Of a stretch of 23,825 nucleotides of DNA, positions 6,848 through 14,087 are shown one piece after another. This stretch comes from JAQUSX01 sp035446985 (lineage in GTDB: Bacteria > Bacillota > Clostridia > Christensenellales > CAG-314): assembly GCA_035446985.1 (NCBI GenBank), contig DAOTGG010000015.1:1-23825 (forward strand). The letters are read 5' to 3'. Below the pieces are notes generated by a model, which ran no database searches, was not told the DNA's origin, and worked only from the letters and a program-made list of their open reading frames with translations. Every line of letters begins with the position of its first letter. The first letter of the stretch is position 1. A program made the position numbers and the translations under genes.

Positions 6848-7537
6848 ATGATAATTAACGGAATTGAAAAACTTTCATTAGTCGACTACGACGGCGTAAC
6901 CGCCTGCGTTCTGTTTACGGGCGGGTGCAATTTCGCATGCCCATTTTGTCACAACTCTCCGCTTGTGTATTCTCAAAACTTACCCGTGATAGATAACGAC
7001 GAAATTTTTGAGTTTTTAATCAAACGCAAAAACGTGCTTAACGGCGTCGTTATAACGGGCGGCGAACCGACGTTAAATCCCGATTTGCCCGAGTTTATCG
7101 CAAAAATTAAAGAGCTGGGCTACAAGGTAAAACTCGATACCAACGGCACTAATCCGAAAATGCTTTTACAGTTAATTGAAAAAGAGCTTGTGGATTATGT
7201 CGCGATGGATATAAAAAACAGCAAAGAAAAATACGCTCTTACCGCAGGCTTAAAAAAAATTGACCTTGTTCCTATTGAAGAAAGCGTAAAAATCCTAATG
7301 GATTCCGTAGTTGAATACGAATTCCGCACGACTTTAGTTAAAGAATTTCACGAATTTTCCGATATGGAAAAAATAGCCGAATGGATTAACAGCGCGCGTA
7401 AATACGTATTGCAAAAATTTACCGAACGCGAAACTTGTATCAAACTTGGTTTTAGTGAAGTCGAAAAAGAAACTGCGCAAAGTTATTGCGATTATCTTGC
7501 AAAATATATTTCAACGGTTTCACTACGCGGTTATTGA
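6848..7537 (+). CDS. nrdG: Anaerobic ribonucleoside-triphosphate reductase activating protein (NrdG, NrdG2 type)
   Basis: A radical-SAM activase of 229 residues. The cluster motif is C27-x3-C31-x2-C34 (GGCNFACPFCHNS), followed by the SAM-binding VITGGEPTLNP block (about 69-79) and DTNGTNP. Length and the opening 'I.GIEKLSLVDYDG...CVLFTGGCNF' fit the NrdG2 subgroup. Its job is to form the glycyl radical in NrdD (here Gly664 of the product of 8703-11075) using a reduced 4Fe-4S cluster and SAM. The gene is on the opposite strand to nrdD, converging on it with the flavoprotein gene between, instead of forming the usual nrdDG operon. Other PflA-like activases share this motif, so the NrdD partnership rests on family resemblance plus proximity. 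A strong terminator follows. Confidence 0.85.
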   Translation: MIINGIEKLSLVDYDGVTACVLFTGGCNFACPFCHNSPLVYSQNLPVIDNDEIFEFLIKRKNVLNGVVITGGEPTLNPDLPEFIAKIKELGYKVKLDTNGTNPKMLLQLIEKELVDYVAMDIKNSKEKYALTAGLKKIDLVPIEESVKILMDSVVEYEFRTTLVKEFHEFSDMEKIAEWINSARKYVLQKFTERETCIKLGFSEVEKETAQSYCDYLAKYISTVSLRGY

Positions 7538-7622
7538 TTTTTTGGACCAAATAAAAACCGTGTCCATTTTTTTCAAAATGTCTATTAAATTTTTTTAATT
7601 TTATATGACTTTTTAATAATCT

Positions 7623-7663
7623 TTCGACAAAAATTTTTAAGAATTTTTTTGTCGAATTTTTTT
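7623..7663 (+). terminator. Strong rho-independent terminator after nrdG
   Basis: TTCGACAAAAA (7623-7633) pairs perfectly with TTTTTGTCGAA (7646-7656) and is followed by seven T residues (7657-7663). Confidence 0.85.
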
Positions 7664-7735
7664 AATATCTTTTACTGTCAATGCTAATAAAAATTTGTTG
7701 AAAAAACGTTGTAAAACAGTTTTTTAGGCATAAAC

Positions 7736-7766
7736 AAAAAGAACTGTTAAAATAACAGCTCTTTTT
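7736..7766. terminator. Terminator of the nrdD-flavoprotein unit
   Basis: AAAAAGA-A-CTGTTA (7736-7749) pairs with TAACAG-C-TCTTTTT (7753-7766), one mismatch, 3-nt loop, T-runs on both strands; it lies 22 nt past the minus-strand stop at 7789. With the nrdG terminator it accounts for the 251-nt convergent gap 7538-7788. Confidence 0.75.
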
Positions 7767-7788
7767 GCTAAGTAAATAAGAAAGGTTT

Positions 7789-8706
7789 TTACTTTTGTAT
7801 TCCAAGATTCGTTATATATGCGCAAGCCGCCAATCCCGCTATCGCTCCGTCCGAGCTTGCGGTGGTAAGCTGGCGAATTTTTTTTGTTCGGCAGTCGCCC
7901 GCAACGTAAAGTCCCTGCGTTTTCGTCGCGCAGTCCTCGCCCGCTATTATGTAACCTTCTTTGTCAAGGTCGACAAGATTAACAAAACTTTTATTATCGG
8001 GCAGTTGTCCTATCGCTATAAACAACGCTTCCGTACGATGCTCGCATATCTCGCCTTTTTTGTTTTTATATGTAATTCCTTCAAGTTCGTTTTCGCCAAT
8101 CAAGCCGACTATCTGAGTATCGGGATAAACGATTATATTTTCTTTGGACTTCAACGCTTTTACCAGACTTTCGTCGCCGAAAAACTTGTCAAACAGCGTA
8201 AACATATGCACTTTTGGGCAGTAGTTTGACAGCAGCAGCGAATATTGCAAAGCCGAGTTCGCGTCGCCTACCAAAGCGACTTCTTTTCCCTTGAAAAACG
8301 CTCCGTCGCATACCGCGCAGTACGATACGCCGTGACCGACAAAATCGGTTTCTTTTGGTAGCCCCAAGTGTTTGTGTTTTACTCCCGCGGCTATTATTAC
8401 GGCTTTGGCTTGATGCGTATTGTAGTCCGTTACGACGGTAAAAACTTCGCCGTCTTTTTTTATTTCAATAACTTTTTCGAGTTCCAGTTCCGCTCCGAGA
8501 GCGGTTATTTGCTCAAAAAGATTATTTGCGAACTCGCTTCCTTTGATTTGTTTTAACGACGGAAAATTTTCCACTCTCGGCGATATAGCCACTTGACCGC
8601 CTATGGTCTCTTGTTCGAGCAGCAAAACGCTTTTTCCGCTACGCAATGCATACAATGCCGCCGTCATACCCGCCGCGCCCGCGCCGACTATGATTATATC
8701 AATCAT
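7789..8706 (-). CDS. Thioredoxin reductase-like flavoprotein lacking the NADPH signature
   Basis: 305 residues, the size of low-Mr thioredoxin reductases. FAD site: GAGAAG (9-13 region) and GLYVAGDCRTK near the C-terminus. Redox centre: C130-A-V-C133 in SYCAVCDGAFF. The NADPH part is unusual: the GxGxxA loop reads GDANSA (147-152), and where ordinary enzymes have HRRxxxR the aligned residues are T170 L171 F172 ... F176 (VHMFTLFDKFF). Loss of both features is what is described for clostridial ferredoxin-dependent flavin thioredoxin reductases (FFTR). Hence NADPH is unlikely as donor, and ferredoxin is the leading guess. The start codon overlaps the nrdD stop in ATGA (8703-8706), implying translational coupling, so its disulfide partner is probably the redoxin domain fused to NrdD. 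Flavoprotein identity is firm; donor and acceptor are inferred. Confidence 0.85.
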   Translation of the reverse strand: MIDIIIVGAGAAGMTAALYALRSGKSVLLLEQETIGGQVAISPRVENFPSLKQIKGSEFANNLFEQITALGAELELEKVIEIKKDGEVFTVVTDYNTHQAKAVIIAAGVKHKHLGLPKETDFVGHGVSYCAVCDGAFFKGKEVALVGDANSALQYSLLLSNYCPKVHMFTLFDKFFGDESLVKALKSKENIIVYPDTQIVGLIGENELEGITYKNKKGEICEHRTEALFIAIGQLPDNKSFVNLVDLDKEGYIIAGEDCATKTQGLYVAGDCRTKKIRQLTTASSDGAIAGLAACAYITNLGIQK

Positions 8707-11075
8707 AATTTTGCTCCGCTTTCGACGTATTTTTTGATTTCGCTGGCGTTTTCGTATCGGTCTACTTTTTCACCGTTAGGCACGAGTAGTGTCGGGGCTT
8801 TTTTAACTCCGTATTTTGCCGTTTCGGTCGGGTTTTCTTCCGCGTCTATGGTTTTATACGCTATTCCCGCCTTATCAAGCATCATTTTTGCCATTTTGCA
8901 GTTCGGGCATTCTTTGGTCGCGAAAAGCAAAATTTCGCTTGTTTTTGCCGTTGTTTTGGTCTTTTCTATGGTTTTACTGGCTGTCGTATCTTTTTTGAGT
9001 ACCGATTTATCGATATTGTAATTTTGTCTTTCGCAGTATTCTTCGCGTTTGCCGTCGTTCCAGTTTTGAACGGGGCGGTAATATCCCGTTATACGGCTGT
9101 ATACTTCGGACTTTGCTCCGCACTCTGGACAAGTAAAATGCTCGCCTTCGATATAACCGTGTGTAGGGCATACCGAATATGTCGGCGAAAGGGTGTAATA
9201 TGGAAGCTTGTAGTTTTCCGCTATCTTACGCACAAGCTCAGCCGCGGCCTTCCAGTCGGGAAGTTTTTGTCCCAAAAATGCATGGAAAACCGTTCCCGAC
9301 GTATAAAGCGTTTGGAGTTCGTCCTGGATATCAAGCGCGGTAAAAATATCGTCGGTATAGCCCACGGGTAAGTGCGAGCTGTTTGTGTAATACGGCACGT
9401 CTTCGTTATTAGAAGCCGAAATAATGTCGTGATAATATTTTTTATCGTGTTTTGCCAATCTATAAGACGCTGATTCCGCGGGGCTTGCTTCAAGGTTATA
9501 AAGGTCGCCGTAAAGCTCCTGATAATCCGACAGTCTTTCGCGCATAAAATTCAATACGTCTTTGGTAAACTGCTGCGCTGTCGTGTGAGTCAAATCTTTT
9601 TTAACCCAGCGCGCGTTTAAACACGCTTCGTTCATACCGATAAGACCTATCGTTGAAAAGTGATTGTCAAATTTGCCCAGATAGCGTTTTGTGTACGGAT
9701 AAAGTCCCGCGTCTAGTAGTTTTGTAATCGTGTTACGTTTTACTTTTAACGAGCGAGCCGATATATCCATCATTTTTTTCAGTCTGTTGTAAAATTCGTC
9801 TTCGTCTTTTGATAAATAAGCGATACGAGGCATATTTATCGTAACGACGCCGACAGAGCCCGTGCTTTCGCCGCTGCCGAAATAGCCGCCTGATTTTTTA
9901 CGCAGTTCGCGTAAATCGAGACGCAATCTGCAGCACATACTTCTTACGTCGCTGGGTTCCATATCGCTGTTAATATAGTTTGAAAAATACGGTGTGCCGT
10001 ATTTTGACGTCATTTCAAACAGAAGCTTGTTGTTTTCAGTTTCTGACCAGTCAAAATCTTTGGTAATGGAATATGTCGGTATAGGATATTGGAAACCTCT
10101 GCCGTTAGCGTCACCCTCTATCATTATTTCGATAAAGGCTTTATTGACCATCGCCATTTCTTTTTCGCAGTCGCGGTATTTGAAATTCGTTTCTTTGCCG
10201 CCGACAAGAGCGTTAAGTTCCGCCAAATCGTTAGGCACAACCCAGTCCAGCGTGATATTGGTAAAAGGCGCTTGCGTACCCCATCTACTGGGAGTGTTTA
10301 CGCCGTAAACAAAAGACTGAACGCATTGTTTTACTTCTTTATAAGACAGATTGTCTGCTTTTACAAAAGGCGCGAGGTAAGTGTCGAAAGACGAAAATGC
10401 CTGCGCTCCCGCCCACTCGTTTTGCATAATTCCCAAAAAGTTTACCATTTGGTTGCATAATGTTGATAAATGCGCCGCGGGCGAAGACGTAATTTTGCCC
10501 GACACGCCGCCGAGTCCTTCCAAAATAAGCTGCTTTAACGACCAGCCCGCGCAGTAACCCGTAAGCATTGAAAGGTCGTGAACGTGAATGTCCGCGTTAC
10601 GGTGCGCTTGTTCTATTTCTTCATCGTATACCTCGGAAAGCCAGTAGTTTGCCGTTACCGCTCCCGAGTTATTGAGTATAAGTCCGCCGACGGAATAAGT
10701 CACCGTCGAGTTTTCTTTAACACGCCAGTCTTCTATTTTTAGATAATTGTCGACGGTTTTTTTGTAGTCGAGTATCGTCGTTTTAATATTACGCAGTTTT
10801 TCATGTTGTTTTCTGTAAAGGATATAGCACTTTGCGACGTCAACGTAACCTGCTTGTATCAATACGACTTCTACGCTGTCTTGAATATCTTCGACGGTCA
10901 CGACGTTGTCGACCGTCTTACGCGCAAAATCGGCGGTTACTCTAAGCGCAAGCATATCGAGTATGTCTTGCGTGTAATTTGTTTGTTTCGCGTCGAAAGC
11001 TTTTTGAATCGCGGTAGTGATTTTTTTGATATCGAACGTTACGATATTACCATCTCTCTTCTTAACCCGTATCAT
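8703..11075 (-). CDS. nrdD: Anaerobic (class III) ribonucleoside-triphosphate reductase fused to a C-terminal redoxin domain
   Basis: 790 residues. An ATP-cone (about 1-95, starting IRVKKRDGNIVTFD) for allosteric control is followed by the glycyl-radical catalytic barrel. Cys175 (GYCAGWSL) and Cys381/Cys382 (SMCCRLRL) are the candidate active-site cysteines; Cys485 (GMNEAC) may be a further one. A zinc knuckle with C636-x2-H639 and C649-x2-C652 precedes the glycyl radical Gly664 (RITGYYRPVQNWNDGK). A Lys/Thr-rich linker (about 690-713) joins a glutaredoxin/thioredoxin-like domain (714-790) with C723-P-N-C726 and the cis-Pro P761. It reduces ribonucleotides to deoxyribonucleotides without oxygen. 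The sequence resembles the Thermotoga/Neisseria bacilliformis type, for which thioredoxin rather than formate can supply electrons, and the fused redoxin supports that. AGGAGG (11084-11089) precedes the ATG. Activated by NrdG (6848-7537). Confidence 0.93.
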   Translation of the reverse strand: MIRVKKRDGNIVTFDIKKITTAIQKAFDAKQTNYTQDILDMLALRVTADFARKTVDNVVTVEDIQDSVEVVLIQAGYVDVAKCYILYRKQHEKLRNIKTTILDYKKTVDNYLKIEDWRVKENSTVTYSVGGLILNNSGAVTANYWLSEVYDEEIEQAHRNADIHVHDLSMLTGYCAGWSLKQLILEGLGGVSGKITSSPAAHLSTLCNQMVNFLGIMQNEWAGAQAFSSFDTYLAPFVKADNLSYKEVKQCVQSFVYGVNTPSRWGTQAPFTNITLDWVVPNDLAELNALVGGKETNFKYRDCEKEMAMVNKAFIEIMIEGDANGRGFQYPIPTYSITKDFDWSETENNKLLFEMTSKYGTPYFSNYINSDMEPSDVRSMCCRLRLDLRELRKKSGGYFGSGESTGSVGVVTINMPRIAYLSKDEDEFYNRLKKMMDISARSLKVKRNTITKLLDAGLYPYTKRYLGKFDNHFSTIGLIGMNEACLNARWVKKDLTHTTAQQFTKDVLNFMRERLSDYQELYGDLYNLEASPAESASYRLAKHDKKYYHDIISASNNEDVPYYTNSSHLPVGYTDDIFTALDIQDELQTLYTSGTVFHAFLGQKLPDWKAAAELVRKIAENYKLPYYTLSPTYSVCPTHGYIEGEHFTCPECGAKSEVYSRITGYYRPVQNWNDGKREEYCERQNYNIDKSVLKKDTTASKTIEKTKTTAKTSEILLFATKECPNCKMAKMMLDKAGIAYKTIDAEENPTETAKYGVKKAPTLLVPNGEKVDRYENASEIKKYVESGAKL

Positions 11076-11121
11076 CTTTTGTGCCTCCTTTAATAATTGT
11101 TAATAATTTTCGTTAACTAGT

Positions 11122-11150
11122 ATATTACACCACCGCCCTAGTGATGTCAA
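11122..11150 (-). promoter_or_regulatory. Promoter of nrdD
   Basis: Minus strand: perfect -35 TTGACA (11145-11150), 17-nt spacer, TAATAT (11122-11127). It gives a leader of about 40 nt ending in AGGAGG. Confidence 0.75.
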
Positions 11151-11158
11151 GAGTAAAA

Positions 11159-11174
11159 ACACAATATTTAGTAT
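11159..11174 (-). promoter_or_regulatory. Candidate NrdR box upstream of nrdD
   Basis: ACACAATATTTAGTAT matches 15 of 16 positions of the NrdR box as I know it (ACACWATATHTWGTGT). It ends 8 bp upstream of the nrdD -35. NrdR boxes usually occur in pairs about 30 bp apart; at 11129-11144, inside the promoter spacer, only a right half (TAGTG) is recognisable. NrdR is the dATP/ATP-sensing repressor of ribonucleotide reductase genes; its own gene is not in the window. Confidence 0.6.
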
Positions 11175-11281
11175 TTTCTTTTTTAATAAAATACAACATA
11201 TTGTTTTTTAAATATTTACCATATTTCGCTGTTTTTAGACATTTTTCAATTGAAATCTACCTAAAAAACAGTAAAAATAAA

Positions 11282-11304
11282 GACCGCATTATAAGTATGC
11301 GGTC
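11282..11304 (-). terminator. Terminator of the asparaginase-DMT transporter unit
   Basis: Perfect 8-bp stem GACCGCAT (11282-11289) / ATGCGGTC (11297-11304); read on the minus strand it is followed by TTTATTTTTA. It lies 22 nt after the stop at 11326. Confidence 0.7.
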
Positions 11305-11325
11305 AAGAAATTGTATTTATTTTGT

Positions 11326-12186
11326 CTAAACTGCAGTCATATTTCTTTTTCGCGCCTGTCTTTTTTCATACAGCACGTTAGTTATAATGGAAGCGAGTAT
11401 TATTACTCCGCCGATAATGGTATAAATTCCGATCGGCTCGTGAAGGAATATAGCCACCCATATCGGACACAACACTACTTCAATGGTGGATATAAGCGAC
11501 GCGTTGAAGCCAGAACAGTTTTTTATGCCTTTATCAAAGAAAACGTAAGCGAGACCTATTTCAATTCCGCCCATAACGGCTACCCACAGCCAGCTCATTC
11601 CCGACATAGCGATAACTTCGGGTATAAAGAACAGCGTGAAAAATATGCTTATAAACGAGCCGTAAATAGTCGAATGAATAGAGCTTGACTTCGGCAGCGA
11701 GTTAACAAAAAACAAACCCGAAAAAGACAGTCCGCCGATAAGAGCGATAATATCTCCCAATATAGCTCCGCCGCCAAGATCGCTGTAAAAAATAATAACG
11801 ACGCCGATAACAGTCAATAACAAAACGAATAATTGCATAAAAGCGGGCTTTTTCTTAAAATACAAGCTTGACCATATCAGCACAAAAATAGGAGCGGTGT
11901 AACAAAGCAATATAGCATTGCCTGCCGACGTGTAGTCGAGAGCTATATAATAAGAAATATTGTTGCCCAAGTAACACAGCGTTCCGATAACGATATGGCA
12001 GTTTAACTTAAACTTAAATTTTACTACGGGCAGTAATACCGCAAGCGCAAAAAACGACCTCAATGCCACTAAAAGAATTGGATTGAGGTTTGCGAGTCTT
12101 GCGATCAACGCTGAAAAGCTCCACAACGTCGCCGTCAAAAATATCAGAAATTCACCCTTAAAGAAGGTACTTTTCGTTTTTATCAT
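11326..12186 (-). CDS. DMT-superfamily permease with two EamA domains
   Basis: 286 residues, about ten hydrophobic segments and two EamA repeats: the first spans about 10-135 (ATLWSFSALIARLANLNPIL, then ALRSFFALAVLLP), the second about 145-275 (GDIIALIGGLSFSG, FNASLISTIEVVLCPIWVAI). It ends in a short basic tail (YEKRQARKR). EamA proteins of the drug/metabolite transporter superfamily move small metabolites, often amino acids or their breakdown products, across the cytoplasmic membrane; this sequence does not reveal the substrate. The gene begins 20 nt after the asparaginase stop on the same strand and has no recognisable Shine-Dalgarno of its own, so it is probably translated by coupling in one transcript. 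That pairing hints at asparagine/aspartate traffic but does not prove it. Confidence 0.85.
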   Translation of the reverse strand: MIKTKSTFFKGEFLIFLTATLWSFSALIARLANLNPILLVALRSFFALAVLLPVVKFKFKLNCHIVIGTLCYLGNNISYYIALDYTSAGNAILLCYTAPIFVLIWSSLYFKKKPAFMQLFVLLLTVIGVVIIFYSDLGGGAILGDIIALIGGLSFSGLFFVNSLPKSSSIHSTIYGSFISIFFTLFFIPEVIAMSGMSWLWVAVMGGIEIGLAYVFFDKGIKNCSGFNASLISTIEVVLCPIWVAIFLHEPIGIYTIIGGVIILASIITNVLYEKRQARKRNMTAV

Positions 12187-12206
12187 ATTTATTTCTATTT
12201 TATTTT

Positions 12207-13008
12207 TTACAGATTCTCATAATATATTTCGTCTTGCATGTATTTTTTCGGGTCGGTCTCGATCTGGTTGTATGCCAAATTAAGTTTGACATAAGCGGAC
12301 TCAAAAGATATATTAAGCAAAGGTATTCCGCCCGCGTCCATTATGCGCTTTGTNNNNNNNNNNNNNNNNNNNNNNNNNNNNNNNNNNNNNNNNNNNNNNN
12401 NNNNNNNNNNNNNNNNNNNNNNNNNNNNNNNNNNNNNNNNNNNNNNNNNNNNNTATTTGTCCCAACTCGATATTGCCAAAGGCCGTGAACTGGTCGTCAT
12501 ACGGATTGGCTTCCTGCATGCGGGTGGCAAGATATACGACGTTTCGCTTCTTTTTGTCTTGAAAAACAGAAAAAACGCCTTTTATGTTATTTTTTGCTAT
12601 AAGCAGCACGGAATTGTTAAAATTGTCTTGACCGTTACTGTTAGGGTGACCCAGTACATAATTACTGCAAGTTAATACGATAGGAATCTCTGTTTTTGCG
12701 AACAAAAAGCCCATATATGTCGATGTATACGATATCGTATCCGAGCCGTGCGTAATAATGACGCCATCGTAGTTGTCGCGCGATTTATCAGCCACGCAGT
12801 CGGAAATAATTTTCCAATGACGGGGCGTAAAATTTTCCGACAAAACGTTCATCGGTTGAACCGTGTCAAAAACGACGTCTGTATCGGGATATGCTTTTGT
12901 AAAACCTTCGATAATAACTCTGCTCATAGCGTCGTCAACATTAATAGTTGCGCCGTCTATGCGGCTGCCTATCGTTCCGCCGGTAAACACAACAAGAATT
13001 TTGTTCAT
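12207..13008 (-). CDS. L-asparaginase, interrupted by an assembly gap
   Basis: The N-terminal 185 residues and C-terminal ~48 residues of an asparaginase flank a run of 100 N. First catalytic Thr: T12 in TGGTIGS. Second site: ITHGSDTISYTS (T86-H87-G88-S89-D90-T91), where the usual catalytic Thr of THGTDT is Ser89. The part after the gap (AGGIPLLNISFESAYVKLNL) is the standard C-terminal helix. The family's usual length is about 320-340 residues, so roughly 90 residues appear missing, more than 100 bases can hold; the two halves are also in different frames, as expected for a placeholder gap. I therefore treat it as one probably intact gene, not a frameshift. It would hydrolyse asparagine to aspartate and ammonia; no signal peptide, so cytosolic. 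AAGGTGA precedes the ATG. First gene of a unit with the DMT permease. Confidence 0.85.
12354..12453. other. Assembly gap of 100 N
   Basis: Exactly 100 undetermined bases, the conventional length for a scaffold gap of unknown size. It falls inside the asparaginase gene, and the real distance is probably nearer 250-300 bases judging from the missing family sequence. Confidence 0.97.
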
Positions 13009-13067
13009 TTTTCACCTTTAATAATTTTTTTCCTGAATGGGCATAATCTGTCACAAATTACGAAAAA

Positions 13068-13096
13068 ATAATATCATACAAGACGCTAAAAAGCAA
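13068..13096 (-). promoter_or_regulatory. Promoter of the asparaginase-DMT unit
   Basis: Minus strand: TTGCTT (13091-13096), 17-nt spacer, TATTAT (13068-13073). The -35 is one arm of a small perfect palindrome AAGCAA-C-TTGCTT (13091-13103), which could be an operator or chance. Confidence 0.55.
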
Positions 13097-13159
13097 CTTG
13101 CTTAAATAAGAAAAAAACCGCTATTTAGCTTTTTTCGACATTATTTTTCCGAACACCCC

Positions 13160-13188
13160 TTGCAATCGTTTGGTAAAAAATGTATAAT
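13160..13188 (+). promoter_or_regulatory. Promoter of moaC
   Basis: TTGCAA (13160-13165), 17-nt spacer, perfect TATAAT (13183-13188), 41 nt before the moaC ATG. The leader is too short for a molybdenum-cofactor riboswitch. Confidence 0.7.
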
Positions 13189-13229
13189 AATTTTTAATAA
13201 TATTTGATATAAGGCGGTGAAGGAAATTA

Positions 13230-13709
13230 ATGGAAGAAAACATTATTCACAACGACGTTTTAGGTAAAGCTAAGATGGTCAACGTCAGTCATAAACCCAT
13301 TACTGACCGTATAGCTATAGCAAGCGGTAAAATTCTGATGAAAGATACCACTTTGGAGCTTGTAAAAGCAAATGCTTTGGCAAAAGGCGACGTACTGGGC
13401 ACCGCAAAAGTAGCGGGCGTTATGGCTGCGAAAAAAACTTCGGAACTTATCCCTATGAGCCACTCGATACCGCTCAGCGGATGCGAAATCGATTTTGAGT
13501 ACCTTCCTTACGGCATTTTAGTTGTGGCGACGGTGCAGGCGCAGGCAAGAACGGGCGTTGAGCTCGAAGCCCTGATTGCGGTAAATGGCGCTCTCATGAC
13601 TATTTACGATATGGCAAAATCAAGCGATAAAGAAATGGTTATCTCCGATATTAAGCTGTTGGAAAAATACGGCGGCAAATCGGGACATTTCGTAAGAACA
13701 GACAAATAA
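13230..13709 (+). CDS. moaC: Cyclic pyranopterin monophosphate synthase MoaC
   Basis: 159 residues, full length for the family. With MoaA, MoaC converts GTP (via 3',8-cyclo-GTP) to cyclic pyranopterin monophosphate, the first step of molybdenum cofactor synthesis, in the cytosol. Visible motifs: GTAKVAGVMAAKKTSELIPM (about 57-76) containing the catalytic Lys60, H78 in SHSIPLSGC, RTGVELEAL (107-115), and YDMAKSSDKEM (126-136) with Asp127 and Lys130, the pair equivalent to E. coli Asp128/Lys131. KYGGKSGHF closes the fold. The gene has its own promoter and terminator, and no other Moco gene (moaA, moaB/mogA, moeA, moaD/E) or molybdoenzyme is in the window, so the pathway must be encoded elsewhere. 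Start supported by AAGGAA 6 nt upstream. Confidence 0.95.
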   Translation: MEENIIHNDVLGKAKMVNVSHKPITDRIAIASGKILMKDTTLELVKANALAKGDVLGTAKVAGVMAAKKTSELIPMSHSIPLSGCEIDFEYLPYGILVVATVQAQARTGVELEALIAVNGALMTIYDMAKSSDKEMVISDIKLLEKYGGKSGHFVRTDK

Positions 13710-13721
13710 ATTTTACTAACT

Positions 13722-13752
13722 AAAAGCGGCGGAATCACCGTCGCTTTTTCTT
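13722..13752 (+). terminator. Terminator of moaC
   Basis: AAAAGCG-G-CGG (13722-13732) pairs with CCG-T-CGCTTTT (13738-13748), including one G-U pair, with a 5-nt loop and a T-run to 13752. Confidence 0.8.
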
Positions 13753-13935
13753 TTTGCCGTAAATTATGATGTAAATTTTAAAAACTATTTCAAGTTAAAA
13801 GTTTTAATTTAAAAATTTAACTATTTAAATTTTTTGGTAAATATTTAAAATTATAGACATTTTAAGCCGATTTGTCGTTTAATGTAAAATTTTGTCTTTA
13901 TATTTAAAAAGAATTACTTTTATTTTCCATAAAAA
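13753..13935. other. Very AT-rich convergent intergenic stretch without a gene
   Basis: Together with the two flanking terminators this makes up the 378-nt gap between moaC and fhs. It consists of short A and T runs with overlapping TTTAAA-like words. I see no coding frame with ribosome binding site, no structured RNA and no long repeat. Confidence 0.6.
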
Positions 13936-13964
13936 ATAAAATCCCCAAAAAACGAGGATTTTAT
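13936..13964 (-). terminator. Terminator of fhs
   Basis: Stem ATAAAATCC (13936-13944) / GGATTTTAT (13956-13964), followed on the minus strand by TTTTTTATGG. It lies about 120 nt beyond the fhs stop at 14088; nothing else is recognised in between. Confidence 0.65.
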
Positions 13965-14087
13965 CTGAAATTTTTCATATTATTTACTTTTATCGCAAAT
14001 AAAAATACTATGTCTGCAATAGTCTTTTATTTCTGATTTTTTATGTTCGTGAAATTTCTATGCTCTTTTGCAATTAAAACTAAAAGT

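Noticed and set aside
12207..13008. Frameshifted asparaginase pseudogene
   Set aside because: The frame change coincides with a 100-N placeholder whose true length is unknown, so nothing can be concluded about a frameshift.
13112..13137. A-run, GCTA-TT-TAGC, T-run hairpin between asparaginase and moaC
   Set aside because: The stem is only 4 bp apart from the A/T runs and no gene ends there; likely chance in AT-rich DNA.
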